A stretch of 64,000 nucleotides of DNA from Epiperipatus broadwayi (GCA_028023455.1 JAQFVV010000282.1:311001-375000), one strand, 5' to 3'; counted from the first letter of the stretch, positions 22,059 through 33,517 are shown. The notes: generated by a model not told the origin, from the letters alone. Translations and numbers: made by a program.

Positions 22059-22520
22059 ATATATATATATATATAAGACATGTGACATCTGACTTTATAT
22101 ATTACTATTATTATTTTGCTGTTGGGGGCTTTGGCTAAATTAAATGGCTAAGTCTATTAATATATGGAGTATATGAATTAAGTTCAGACCCATATGATTT
22201 TTCAGTTGGAGAGCTGACTTTAAAAACATGTACATGTTAAAAGATTCACATCTTCTTCTTGACAGTTAACTATTAGATAAATGCTTAACTTTAGTTGGTT
22301 TTTTGAATCTGGTATCCTAGCTTCTCACTGAAGATAGCCATAGCTCAAAACCAGTCTGGGGATGGTGGCAATCATAGATAAAGATGATTTGAATGCCTTC
22401 TCTTGTAGTAACATTTATCATGAAAATTTAAAAACAGTTTGTTTAGAGCTTATTAGCATGCTCTTAATTTTACATATTTGTAAATACAAGCTATAGATAT
22501 ATATATAAATCGTGTGACAT
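22059..22520 (+). repeat. RZ-E copy 2, right part
   Basis: Continues RZ-E after the LTR. TGTGACATCTGACTTTATAT occurs at about 22080 and again at about 22511, giving a unit of about 429 bp in tandem. Contains TTAAGTTCAGACCC, the hairpin block shared with RZ-A and RZ-B, and a ribozyme relic. Confidence 0.65.
22312..22375 (+). ncRNA. Hammerhead relic, RZ-E copy 2 right
   Basis: CTTCTCA, CTGAAGA, AGC/GCT hairpin, CAAAAC (from CGAAAC), CAGTC, TGGGGATGG. Only G12 is lost among core residues. Confidence 0.55.
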
Positions 22521-22539
22521 CTGACTTTATATATTATTT

Positions 22540-22999
22540 GTCTGAAGGTTTGTGATGATGGTATTTTAGATGTTACATGTCAGACTATTTCCATTAAAAG
22601 TTGAATATCTAAAAAATGTTAAACTTTATTTAAATTTTTCAAATTCAAATAACTGTTAGTAATAACAGACAAGTAAACAACAAAAGTTAGTAGATCTCAC
22701 AATGTCTTGAGTGGTTCTTATTTTCTGCTCATCTTCAAGTATTGCTAGCCTGACCAGTGACAATATTAGCATAGGAGTCAAATTCACATGATCATGTGAT
22801 CTTTAGATTCTTGAATATCGAATTTTAAGATAACGCTCTAACTGACTCGGCTCATACTACGAATATCAAATTTTAAGGTAATGCTCATTCAGCTCATACT
22901 ACGAATCATTGTGTAGCTCACTAACCTGGTGTTTTCTAATCATGTGTTATTACTAACAGTTGTTTGTATTTAAAAAGTTTAAATGAAATTTAAAATTCG
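22540..22999. repeat. Inverted pair of the tRNA-headed repeat
   Basis: 22575-22860 matches the 14.7-14.96 kb repeat on minus (ACTGTTAGTAATAACA, TTTAACTTTATTTAAAT-type blocks), and from about 22920 the sequence returns on plus, running to about 23135 with a SINE inserted at 23000. A CATCTTCAAG relic of the HHR-like motif is at about 22730. Confidence 0.5.
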
Positions 23000-23096
23000 T
23001 CAAGCGTTGGGGGTCTAGTGGTTAGCATAGCTGCCTTCTAATCAGCTGGCCCGGGTTCGCTTCCCGGTCAACGCATTTGACATATGAAAAAAAATA
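23000..23096 (+). mobile_element. tRNA-Gly-like SINE, full length (about 95 bp)
   Basis: A 72-nt tRNA-like head (23004-23075) with acceptor GCGTTGG/TCAACGC, D-arm TAGTGGTTAGCATAG, T-arm CCGGGTTCGCTTCCCGG, then TTTGACATATG and an A-run. Cloverleaf matches tRNA-Gly(UCC), but the anticodon loop reads CTTCTAA (UCU) and the stem has a mismatch. The flanking direct repeat is TTTAAAATT. It therefore looks like a SINE and not a working tRNA gene. Confidence 0.75.
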
Positions 23097-23345
23097 GTTT
23101 AAAATTTTCTAGACATTCAGATAGATGATAGAAATAGTCCAAGATATTATAACATTTATTATAATTTATAATGGTATGATGTTATATTTTTTACATGTAA
23201 TTTTTTTTTCATTTTAAGAGTTGATGAAAAGAATTGTATGATTTTTTTTAAAAATACAAGTGATTATTTAGTAGCTCAACAATATAAACATGAGACCTAC
23301 AAATGTGCCCATGTATCATTTTTGTCTAACGGTAATATGTCTGTT

Positions 23346-23600
23346 GGTATTAATTGTTGATTAAAATATTTGTTTATTAGTCAAGTGTTGGTGGCCTAGC
23401 GGTAAGTGTTGGTACTAATTGTTGATTAAAATATTTGTTTATTAGTCAAGTGTTGGTGGCCTAGCGGTAAATGTTTGTATTAATTGTTGATTAAAATATT
23501 TATTTATTAGTCAAGCGTTGGTGGCCTAACGGTTAGCATAGTTGCCTTCCAAGCAGCTGACCCGAGTTCGCTTCCCGGTCTATGCTTTGACATAATATAT
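23346..23600 (+). repeat. SINE copy with 65-bp tandem duplications of its 5' end
   Basis: Three units of about 65 bp (starting 23346, 23411, 23476) each contain TTGATTAAAATATTT...GTCAAG and the first 20-odd bases of the SINE. The last runs into a complete tRNA-Gly-like head at 23515-23586 (loop CTTCCAA, anticodon UCC). Its acceptor 3' strand is damaged (TCTATGC). The flank ATATTTATT recurs after the tail. Confidence 0.7.
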
Positions 23601-23849
23601 ACATATTTATTATTTGCACTATTAAAAATATGCGATTTCAATATTATTGTTATAAACGAGTATATTCACAGTACATTAGCATACATAGTTAAAAAAAAAA
23701 CATAATTAAATATATACAAAATCCTCTGAGAATATGTATATAATACACCTCTGTAACAAATACGCTAAACTATGCCGAAATTTAATTTTTACAAATATTG
23801 TGCAATCTCATTAAAAATAAAAACATACACTTACCTAAGAATAATCAAG
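23601..23849. other. Short AT-rich intergenic stretch
   Basis: Nothing recognised. Confidence 0.4.
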
Positions 23850-23999
23850 GGGACCACATGCGATATGGATGGATGAAATAAAAAAGTGTGCAGGAGTGAT
23901 GTGGAGAAAGAAACTAAAGATCGGAGAAGATGGATTGAACTTGGAGAGATCTTCATCCTATAGTGGTTTGATAATGGTTGATGATGATGATGATGATGA
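23850..23999 (+). pseudogene. RTE LINE 3' end fragment
   Basis: Encodes GGPHAIWMDEIKKCAGVMW and the following tail of the RTE C-terminus, then ends in TTGATGATGATGATGATGAT, the 3' repeat seen in the other RTE copies. Severely 5'-truncated. Confidence 0.75.
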
Positions 24000-24239
24000 A
24001 TCAATGGGTCTGTCTGAACAACTTATATGTATATTTAGACATCGAAAAAGACTAAGTAGGTGTGCACGTTACACACACACATTTATGTATAACTGGTTAA
24101 TATTTTTCTTCATTTTTTTTTCAAAAATTAAAATAATAATAGATTTTTGTTTTTAAATTTCACCTCCGAACTAATAACATTGAAACTGGACTTCCCTTTT
24201 TTCTTTTGTTTCATCAACGGGTAATCCAAACATTTCATT

Positions 24240-24415
24240 TTAATCTACTGAGCAAAAATATTTATATTAGATGCTTCCTTCAGGACTGGTTAAAGATTTT
24301 CTACCTGCCCTTAAATAAATGAGTCAGGTGCAAACACGCTTAATACACACATTTAATCTCTAAAGGCTAGGCAAAAGAGACATTACATAAACTGATTCAC
24401 AAATGTGCTTAAAAA
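24240..24415. repeat. Repeat G copy 1
   Basis: ATGCTTCCTTCAGGACTGG...GGCTAGGCAAAAGAGACATTACATAAA also occurs at about 25173-25300. Unknown family of about 130 bp. Confidence 0.6.
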
Positions 24416-25060
24416 AAAAAATCAAGAATAGAAGCTATGCTTTAATTATTATTTCAAAATTAAAAAAAAAAAATTCTTTGTTTTATTATAAAAATAATAA
24501 AATTATTTTAAAATGCAATTGTTTTTTTTTAATAATATTAAGTTTTTAATTTTACTACTTAATATTGATATTTGTTATATAGTTATATATACAGTATATT
24601 ATTTTTACTTATATATATATATGTAGTCCAATGAATTTAAAGTCAATATATTTCTTTGGTTTTTAATATTCTAGAGAATTTAATTTTTATTATTACAAGT
24701 ACAAGTAATAATAAAATTCACGTAATTTTTAATGTGCTCATATAAGTACTCATATATGTTTGAGATAATGCTATTCAGTTAGATTAAAATAGGGAAAATG
24801 TACAAAATAAAACACAAACCTCAATTGAACTAAAATGAACATTCAATATGAAATCATCCCGATAACTTTTAAAACTTTCAAAAACTTAAGGAAAATGGGA
24901 CATTATTTTGCTATCAAAAAGGCAATCATTTAATCAACATAAGCAACATCTTTTTTTTTTTTTTTTGTAATTAAATCTTCACGAATAAAATTTTAATCTG
25001 TCATTTAAAATTTTGATTTTTCACGTTATACAGCAGAAACAAACTATTATGTCATAACTG
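24416..25060. other. AT-rich intergenic sequence
   Basis: Low-complexity, A/T homopolymer-rich. No supported feature. Confidence 0.4.
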
Positions 25061-25440
25061 AAATACAGGCTTATTATATACTTGTATCAATATAGGTAAT
25101 AAATAGGGTATATGAGCACAGACTTTCAGATGACCCACCACTCTCCACTCTATCTCATAACATGATACACTTGAAAAGATATTTCCTTCACGACTGGTTA
25201 AAGATTTTCTATCTGCCCTTAAATGAATGAGTCAGGTGCAAACACGCACAATACACACATTAATCTCTAAAGGCTAGGCAAAAGAGACATTACATAAATA
25301 ATCACCAATATACATATTTCATGCTAAACCAGCAATCATCAGTTGGTCCATATTATCATCTAGTGTTCAGGTGTATCAGTGGTATGAGATAGAGTGGAGA
25401 GTGCTGGATCAGCTGAAAGTCTGTACTTATAAACTATTAT
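25061..25440. repeat. RZ-C copy with an inserted repeat G
   Basis: RZ-C sequence (ATAGGGTATATGAGCACAG...) is interrupted at about 25175-25300 by repeat G, then resumes at ATAATCACCAATATAC. After the ribozyme it folds back: 25370-25435 is the inverse of 25095-25165 (GGTGTATCA, GAGATAGAGTGGAGAGTG). So this is a nested insertion in a fold-back element. Confidence 0.65.
25304..25347 (-). ncRNA. Type I hammerhead ribozyme, RZ-C at 25.3 kb
   Basis: On minus: ACCAA/TTGGT stem I (5 bp), CTGATGA, TGCT/AGCA stem II with loop GGTTT, GAAA, stem III ATA/TAT, H17 = A. The core is complete. Confidence 0.75.
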
Positions 25441-25550
25441 TTCATAGATTTTTCATCTAGACGATAAACAAGTATTGATATTGTTAATATTTTTTAAATT
25501 ATAAAAAGTGATAATACAATAAATAAAGCAATAAAATTTATTATAAATAA

Positions 25551-25654
25551 ATATGCGCGTGAAAATGCGAAGGTAGGGATCTCAACAGGTCTTAACCATA
25601 AGCTTATGGTTAAGACCTGTAGAGGTCCCTACCTTCGCATTTCCACGCGCATAT
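25551..25654. repeat. 104-bp near-perfect palindrome
   Basis: Axis at AAGCTT (25600-25605) with 52-bp arms and about three mismatches. Arms hold ATATGCGCGTG and GCGAAGGTAGGGA. It has much higher GC and CpG than its surroundings, and no loop. Could be a MITE-like fold-back or hairpin RNA source; no TSD is clear. Confidence 0.85.
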
Positions 25655-26461
25655 TCTTGAGGTTTACAGCCTTAGTAAATATTACTTATGTAATTAATGT
25701 GCATTTAAATAAATTTATAAATAAATATATATTGTGCTGCAGGTAATTTATAACATTTATATCTTGAAAAATGGTTCCAATTTTGTTTTGAATACAGTAT
25801 AGAATATGTAACTATTAATTTATTTATTTCTAAAATTAATAAACAAACTAAAAAAATTTAAAAGCTGATTGGAATTATAGTATGTAAAATGTATCTTTAA
25901 GTCATATGCTATATTGCTAGGTTGAAATAAAAATAAAAATAACTAAGATAAAGAAGTCTATTCATTTTCATTGAAAAAATTATTAGCTTTTTCACACCTG
26001 CAGACTGGTAAAAATAAGGATAAGGTTTCATGGCCCGGCAAAAATAAAAATAAGATTGCGCTGACTGGCAGAAGTCTATAGATAAATTTTCTTAAAGATG
26101 TAAACTGCTTAGCTTTAGATGAGCATAATTGTTATAACTGATCAAAACAATGTTAAATGTAGATGAAATTATATATATATGGAGTTTGTATAATAAAAAA
26201 CTTTTTTTTTAATTTTGAATTTTTTTAGAAAAGTAATAAAAAATTTAATTCTACCCCCTCCCCCTCATAAACATCTGTGATAAGTAAAAAAACAAATTAA
26301 TTTATGTATGATTGATTAGATTTTGTTTTTCTGCTGTTTCTTTTTTTTTTAATTGGGTAAAAATGAGATGAAAAATAAATAAAAATTGTTTATATTAATT
26401 AAAAGTTTAAATTCTTATTATTTTGTTATCACAAACTTTCCTGCTGCCCGGCAGAAAACTT
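25655..26461. other. AT-rich sequence with possible hAT-MITE interior
   Basis: No ORF. CCCGGCA and CTGGCAGAAG blocks at about 26033-26070 resemble the interior of the hAT-like end at 26462. Confidence 0.35.
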
Positions 26462-26510
26462 CTGCAGCCCGCACTGGTCCTCGGACCAAGGGTTGAAGAT
26501 CACTGGCCTA
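26462..26510 (-). mobile_element. hAT-like transposon terminus
   Basis: On minus: CAGTGATCTTCAACCCTTGG, then TCCGAGGACCAGTGCGGGC. This matches the general form of hAT/Charlie ends (CAGTG, TCAACC, a GGTCCG/CGGACC hairpin). The opposite end was not found, so element length is unknown. Confidence 0.45.
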
Positions 26511-26696
26511 GACTATTGTATTAAAAAAAAATTCTACAAATGATTTCTTTATATTTAATGAATAATATTTCTGTTGTGTTATTTTCATTGCATCACTTTT
26601 ATGCAATGTAGGGGCTGGTTTCTATCTGCTGTTTACACCTTGTGGAAGGATATAATCATAAACACATAACCAAAGATCTATGAAATGATGTATGGT

Positions 26697-26740
26697 CCCA
26701 AGATACACATTTCATGCTGAAACAGCACTCATCAGTTGGG
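26697..26740 (-). ncRNA. Type I hammerhead ribozyme, RZ-C' unit 1 (best in window)
   Basis: On minus, 44 nt: CCCAA, CTGATGA, GTGCTG-TTT-CAGCAT (6-bp stem II), GAAA, TGTGTAT (2-bp stem III with a 4-nt loop), C, TTGGG. All core residues are canonical with an AUC cleavage triplet, and stem I is fully paired. Flanking GG/CC could extend stem I. Confidence 0.85.
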
Positions 26741-26863
26741 CCAAATCACATTCTCTTACACATATTTTTATCAAGGGACTGGTTTCTATCTGCTGTTTAC
26801 ACCTTGTGGAAGGATATAATCATAAACACATGACCAAAGATCTATGAAAAAATGTATGATCCT

Positions 26864-26906
26864 CCAAAGTCTACATTTTGTGCTGCAGCAGCACTCATCA
26901 GTTGGG
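26864..26906 (-). ncRNA. Hammerhead relic, RZ-C' unit 2
   Basis: CCCAA, CTGATGA and a perfect 6-bp stem II (GTGCTG/CAGCAC), but CAAAA replaces CGAAA, so G12 is lost by an apparent CpG change. Confidence 0.7.
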
Positions 26907-27058
26907 TCAAATCACATTCTCTTATATATTTTTATCATTGTTTACTATATATAGATGGGGAATTACTACAGGGGTATAATGAAAATAACATTACAGAAAT
27001 ATTATTCATTAAGGAAATAATCTCTAGTCTAATGAATGACTAATAAAAACTAATAATA

Positions 27059-27238
27059 CAGTAGCACCACTCAGCGCAAACTTGAGTAATCAATGGATGC
27101 AGGAAGGTTTGTGCATAAAATCCTGCATCCATTGATTACTCTAGTTTGCACTGAGTGCTGCTACTGTATAGAGAGTTTTGCTGTGTGAAAAACAGATTGT
27201 GTAAGCCTAAAGAATGATGATCATGTGATGTTTGTTGG
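27059..27238. mobile_element. RZ-A short copy, 15-bp TSD
   Basis: Perfect TSD TAAAAACTAATAATA (27044-27058, 27239-27253). Inverted arms of about 55 bp (CAGTAGCACCACTCAGCGCA against TGCACTGAGTGCTGCTACTG), ribozymes deleted, and the CATGTGATGTTTGTTGG tail. Slightly 5'-shorter than the 12.2-kb copy. Confidence 0.85.
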
Positions 27239-27359
27239 TAAAAACTAATAATATATTTCCATCAAGTGGTTTGTGTCAGAGTTGTGAGAGCAGCAAGTTT
27301 GACCCTTTATCAATTAAACTGTAATAATTCCCCATATATATAATAATAATAATAATAAA

Positions 27360-27810
27360 GCTTGATTAGAGCTATTGGAAAGCTCCATCTAGTGAGCATT
27401 TAAATGCAAGCTTAAAAGCAAGTTACGAAATTTATGACTAGTTTTATTAATTATTATAAGTGTACCCCTGAAGGCTTTTGCGATGCTATATTGCAGAGGC
27501 TATTACTATATGGTAAAACTGAGCTGAATTCAGACCCATATAGATATCTGGTTTGTAAGACTGGATTTGAAGACATTTACATTTCTGAATAGTTCAAGCT
27601 TTCAAATTAATAGTAGCGTGTTTTATAACTGCCAACTTTTGAGTTAGTATTTTAGATCTAGTTTCTAGTGTCTCAGCACTCCACTGATGTGAGCCATAAG
27701 CTCAAAACCAATTGATCTGGAGATAGGGACTTTCTGTTGTAGATTTTGAATTCTTTCTCTTTTGGCACTTATAAAATAAAGCTTGATTAGAGCTATTGCT
27801 ATTCCATCTA
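27360..27810 (+). repeat. RZ-E unit, 421-bp period
   Basis: GCTTGATTAGAGCTATTG begins at 27360 and again at 27781, bracketing one complete unit with a ribozyme relic and the GAATTCAGACCCATAT block. Followed by (TA)n. Confidence 0.65.
27668..27730 (+). ncRNA. Hammerhead relic, RZ-E at 27.7 kb
   Basis: CTCCA/TGGAG perfect stem I, CTGATGT (A9 lost), 4-bp stem II GAGC/GCTC with loop CATAA, CAAAAC (from CGAAAC), ATTGATC. Two core changes; the fold is otherwise the clearest of RZ-E. Confidence 0.6.
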
Positions 27811-27839
27811 GTGATTATATATATATATATATATATATT

Positions 27840-30800
27840 GTAATGGTATAGAAAATAAGTTGGAGAATCTGCAGTGAGGACACTCATCATCAACCCCAGT
27901 TAATGACTAATCTAATTTAAATATAAAAGAAATATAACCTGTAATAATGAATATGAGGATCATGAGGGATGAGCATGAAATATCAGCACTGAAATAATTA
28001 AGTAACTATATGTTCAGCATCATTAACCAAAAGCAAAAATCATTCGTCATCTTGAATGATCAACAATAAAAATGAGTTTACTATAGACCAGGCTAATTAT
28101 TGAAGCAGATCTGATGCTCAGATCCTGCTTCACAGCCCACATCCAATCTCCTACCATCTAACTGTATTCAAACCTGCCTTTACACATGTATATACATAGC
28201 TAATAATATATATATTTCTTTTGGTTAATATTATAACATAAATAATGTAAACGTATGTATTTTAATTTAAAAATATTTTATTTAATAATAATATTCTCAT
28301 GTGTATGCGGGTGTAAATAATAAATATCTATATATTTCAGTGTAGGAGATTGCGAATGTATTAATAGTTACATTATATATATAAGGTATTATATATGAAA
28401 CCTATTATTTTTTCTTATATAATTTTGTAGCCAGAAATTATGCAATCTTGTTAAAAAGTCTCTCGAAAAACAATTACCTGGAAGATCCCTTAGATTAAAG
28501 TAAAAGATTACAAATTGGTAATAATAAAATAAACCCATTAGTGGAAATTGCCCATGCTAGCTTGTTTTAAAATCATAAGATATATTTTAAAACAATCATT
28601 TGAGAAACTGATAACAAACTTGCATTGTTTCAAACATCTTACTAGATAAGAGTATCTGGTCAAACTATTCCAAATGAAACTTAAGTGCTTAAATCGCCTC
28701 AGGTCCAGCAGTAGTTGCTAAGGTACAGCTTCAAAATAAAAGTATAAATACTGCTGGATTTGAATCCACAAGAAGAGGAGACCATTAAATAACTAAGTTG
28801 ATATACACATTCCATGCCAGTTTAAATTCTCACTCAATGTGTCGTAAGTAGGAAATTTCACCTTGTCCCTCCATTCTAATATGCTGTTCCCATGAACGAA
28901 GCTCTGCATCTCGTATTACTGAACTTTAGATATTTTCCAGTAAAATGAAATGCTATCTCTCAAATAACAATGCTACCCGAGATCTTGTGAAATAATACCG
29001 ATGGACTGATTCCTAGTGAAATGCTCTTCTAAATAATCAAGGTAAAAGAACTTTGACCGCTTATAATTCCTAAATCCTGCCTTCTCTGTAATATTTATAT
29101 TTTAAATCATCTATATTATATGTCTTCAAATATGTATTCTATAACTCTATATAACTAATCTAGATTAAGCCTCCTATAAAATGTTTCTCCTTTTCTTTTA
29201 ATTCCAAGTGGCAAATAATTTTCATTTACATTTATCTATTTATATTTTAAAATGAATGCCAATAGTATTCTAAAATCGCCAGCATATAATTCATTTTCAT
29301 TTCCCCACCCATCATTTACTGGGTAAGTAATTTATAATTTGGTTAAAACAAGTCTTATTTGACTTGCCCAGGTGTTCACGATTTTAGATAAATAAGCTAA
29401 TTATATTTTTCATGTTTACTGTCAAAAAACAGATTTGACGTCTGTTTTTCACATTCTCCTTCCTGAATAATGTGCTATCTTTTATTCTTAAATTATATTA
29501 TATATGCAAAACCCATTTTAGATATTACCACCACCCACTTATTTTGTAATCAATTATATATTTTCACAAGGGCATTGATTAACCAAAATTGAGATTTATT
29601 AAATGTGTAAGAAGTAATGAATAATATTAAGTAACATAATGTAAGAGGGAGGGGGATCTTAACATCTTAGTTTTATATTTAAGTATAATTATTACCCATG
29701 TTTGCTTAGTGAAGCCATGTCATTACGCCGAATATTTCATAATTTATGGGCAATAAATACGTTGCAATAATCTTTACTTTTTAGAATTATATTTATATTA
29801 TATCATTAAGCGTTACGTGCATAAAGGCCACTTCATTTTTATATATGTTCATGCTTCTTTCTCACATGGAGGTCATCGCACAGTCGAGCCCCATCGTCAT
29901 TCTCTATGTCCTTAAACCAGCTGTAAAAGCACCCTGGGACATCCTTGGTCATATGTGCATGCTTTATATGGGGATTGATCTGGAAAATCCAGCCTGATAA
30001 TGACATTGCTGACTACTTTTCATCATCCATGATTCGCCTGTACTTCACTCCAGGGAATCTGGACTCTTTCGTTCGTCAAACCAACCCTACCTACGTTTGC
30101 AGAGGAAATCGGTCCATTTCGTTATTAAAAATTCATGAAGCACACTCCAGAATCCATAATTGGACCAACCCAATCAGCAGCCATGCACGCACCACCTTTC
30201 AGCGCCTTATGAGTCACCCAGAAGTATTCACAAGCCGTAATGAAATGATTTCTTTAAACAGACATATTTCCATTAGTTTAATATAAGTATTAATGCGATA
30301 GATTTAGTATCATTTATATAATTATTCATTACCCATCCCACACATTAATTATCTATAACTCAAATTAATCATAATATTTAATGTAACCAAATGTAATATC
30401 TGCTTATGAAATTATTATTGCTTAAATTAAGTAAATGCTCTTTTCGTCTCTGGGGGTGTAATAGTATTCCAACAATGTATTCTAATAGTGCTAATTCATT
30501 TAATCACACATATACATATTATTGGCATAGCCGCAATTATAATGTTATCGTTAAATATGAATCAAACATATATATATAATACTCATGAGGCTAACGTTGG
30601 CTAAATAACCTGACATAATTTTGTTATTAATAAATCTTAAATATATATCAAACTCGAACCATTGCTTTCTTTTAGTTAAGATAATATATTAAGTTATTAC
30701 TTATGCTAGATATGACTAGATGATCTCTGCTCAATACATAATTAATATGCTAGGTCACGAGCCTTCATTGCTCATAAAATATAGCTAGTTATTAAGTTAT

Positions 30801-33350
30801 TCTATCATAAACTTAGCCTAGAGTCTTTTTGTGTCTCCGATGATCGATGCTGGTGGATGAGAAGTAAATTAATCGATGTCATCGGGATTGTTGCTCATAA
30901 TGTTATAGATCTGAGAAATAGGCAAATAGGGCAGAGTTCATGAGTGTTCCTGACTTGTGTATCTTGCACACTATTGGATTTGAAATACTTTTGCCTAGCT
31001 GCTTGATCTTGTTACATGAACATACAAATCTGACCGGCACATTATTTAGCCCTTGCCAAATTTTAAGGCAGATTATATAAATTAATTTGGATGCGCAGAC
31101 ACTGGTGGTGGTCCATAACAATGTAACAATTAAAAAAATAATGCCAGGTTAATAAAACATGCTGATCATCATCAAGGCCCTGGCCACTTAGTACCATTAA
31201 TGTACTGACCAACTACAAACTTAATCTCTAAATAAATAATTAAAATAAAGTATAGTGCATAGAGTTTAAAGGATATCTCCTTTGCATCAACCAGGATATC
31301 ATCATCTGGATGTCCACTAACACTAAACACAAACCCCTTTTATCTAACAGACTATTATGCATAAATGCAGCTCAGAGAGTAAAAGCCTTATAACTGTTAC
31401 TCTGATCAAAAGACATAATACAAATATATTCTAAAGCTATTTCAGATGGAATAAATTCACCGGAATAACATTAAGAAAGAAATATACATTTATTAATTAA
31501 TTTGCATGTAGTTTGCATAGCATTACTTACTTTCTATTCTGCACAATTTATCACTATGGCTATGAATATGAGGCAACGCACCTCGAAAATGCTTAGCCAT
31601 TAACTTTTGTATAGACTTATAAGAATAATTATTATAGCTTCTCATTCCAGTGCCTCACACACTTCTAATTTTATTTATTAATTAGAAAAAATAAAATAAA
31701 ATTATGGTCTGCTGAGTATGCCATAAATATAAATTCATCATTCTGATTTTAATTAATACAATAAACTATCACATTATTTATGATTTACAAATACCTCATA
31801 ATAAGCTTACATAAACTTACATATATATATATAAGCACACAGACATGCAGTATAATAATTTATGAACATATTTGAATTATTATAAACCTATAAATAACAT
31901 TTTTGTAATTCAATAATTAATTTAATTGTTTATAGAGATTTTTAGATGTTTGCATGACACATATCTATATAAATAAGCACAGATATGCTGTATAAACATT
32001 CTATTCATTTTTAATGATACATAAATAATGATCAATTTAATACATGTTTGGGTTTCCATTCAGATGTAAGCATACACAGGCATTTACATCCTAATGATAT
32101 TCCATTAAATAATAAATAAATTTATTCCCATAAAATATTTTCTCATTACATAATTCAATATCAAATATATATATATATAATTAACATGTATGTGCATATA
32201 TATATAAATAAATCATATGAATCAAAATTATTAATTAATTCATTATTTCTAATGGTTCTAATGGTAAAAAAAAATTCTTTTACTTTTTTTTTTAAAGTAA
32301 TATTACTTCTTTGACAGTCCTTTATAAAAGTTTTCTTTTTCTTTTTTAGCAGGTTACTCCTAATTAATTGTAAATGTCTTTAAAAATACTTCAGCAAGTT
32401 CCCCCTAATCTAGAAAGATTTTTGGAGTTTCCTTTTTTTGTTTTCAAAGTAAAATCATCATGGATCATTTCTTTGTTTTTAGACTTATAATTCAAACAAT
32501 TATTTACTTGTTTTACTTTTAAATTGGAGATTTTAACTGTCATTTCCATAAATTATTTAAAATTATATCATTCTCAATACATATAACACACTATACTCAC
32601 TGGCTGTCTTTTATATTATATCTGACTCAGTACCTTTACCTCTGTTTCTCTGCATATAGATAAAACAGTATATGTATAAAGTACTTCAGCAAGCTAATGG
32701 AATATCTGGGTTAGTTAGTCTCTTCTAAACAGTAGAGTGGCTTATTGTCATCTTTGGGAAAGGTATAATCCAGTAACTCTTGACATACATACCAGGTGAA
32801 TCATAACTCCTCCAATGAAACACTAGAAGTAATAGCTGGATCCACTACCCCTTGCCTTCAGATATAATTTGATAATAGCTTTACTACTGTAAAAACTTGA
32901 AAACTCTAAAAACTCTCTAATATATATTCAACTTTTCTATAGTCAGGGTAAAAAGCACACAATAATTAAAAATTTTCTATATCTTGATTGACAAAAGTTG
33001 ATGACTCTTTTAAATTTACCTTAATCTTTTCAAAAACAACTTGGTAGGATTTTTATCAAAATATGTTATACAAACTTTAATCAAATAAAATTAATCTGAT
33101 CAAAATTGATAGTCAAATTTTATAATTACCAGTACATTTATTGTAGCATAAAAACATGCTTGTCTTAATTTCAAAGTCAGAATTAATAAAATAGTAATTA
33201 TACCTTTTTAAATGTTTAATTTAAATTTTTTTACATTCAAAATTATTTAATCTTTAACTGTTATTCCAGTGTAATACAGAAAATATCTACCAAAAATTTT
33301 GTTTATGTTTATTTCTACTTTTCCTTTCAAATTTATATATATAAACATTA
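27840..33350. other. 5.5 kb of low-repeat sequence, no convincing gene
   Basis: More complex sequence with slightly more GC between 28.6 and 31.4 kb. I see no repeat shared with the window. The best ORF (29945-30286, 113 codons, plus) has no motif I recognise. The stretch could be unique host intergenic or intronic DNA. Confidence 0.4.
29945..30286 (+). CDS. Unrecognised 113-codon ORF
   Basis: Opens MVICACFIWGLIWKIQPDND and ends HISISLI. It lies in the most GC-balanced part of the window (29860-30260) and has ordinary amino-acid composition, unlike the low-complexity ORFs elsewhere. No domain, signal peptide or splice context that I can defend. It may be chance; I record it only because of its composition. 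Confidence 0.12.
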   Translation: MVICACFIWGLIWKIQPDNDIADYFSSSMIRLYFTPGNLDSFVRQTNPTYVCRGNRSISLLKIHEAHSRIHNWTNPISSHARTTFQRLMSHPEVFTSRNEMISLNRHISISLI

Positions 33351-33405
33351 CAAGCATAAAGCTAAACTAGTCAATATAAAATCAAATTTTAGATTTGGGG
33401 TAGTT

Positions 33406-33406
33406 T

Positions 33407-33450
<44 letters not shown>

Positions 33451-33477
33451 GTCAGTGCATACAACAACATAGTAGAG

Positions 33478-33517
<40 letters not shown>

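Larger units (their letters stand above)
26556..27011. mobile_element. RZ-C' element: tandem dimer of about 164-bp ribozyme units
   Basis: Two head-to-tail units (starting about 26615 and 26779, shared CTGGTTTCTATCTGCTGTTT and GGATATAATCATAAACACAT) each carry a hammerhead on minus. The dimer is bounded by inverted ends of about 40 bp (AATGAATAATATTTCTG at 26557 against CAGAAATATTATTCATT at 26993). No ORF. Transcript cleavage at both ribozymes would release a unit-length RNA of about 165 nt, the retrozyme signature. Confidence 0.75.

Noticed and set aside
23004-23075. A functional tRNA-Arg(UCU) or tRNA-Gly gene
   Set aside because: The cloverleaf is good, but the anticodon stem has a mismatch, the body is followed by the same TTTGACATATG plus A-run as three other copies, and direct repeats flank it. 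A SINE explains all of this.
27840-33350. CRISPR-like or phage-like features
   Set aside because: No evenly spaced short repeats, no prokaryotic gene organisation; the window is clearly animal nuclear DNA.
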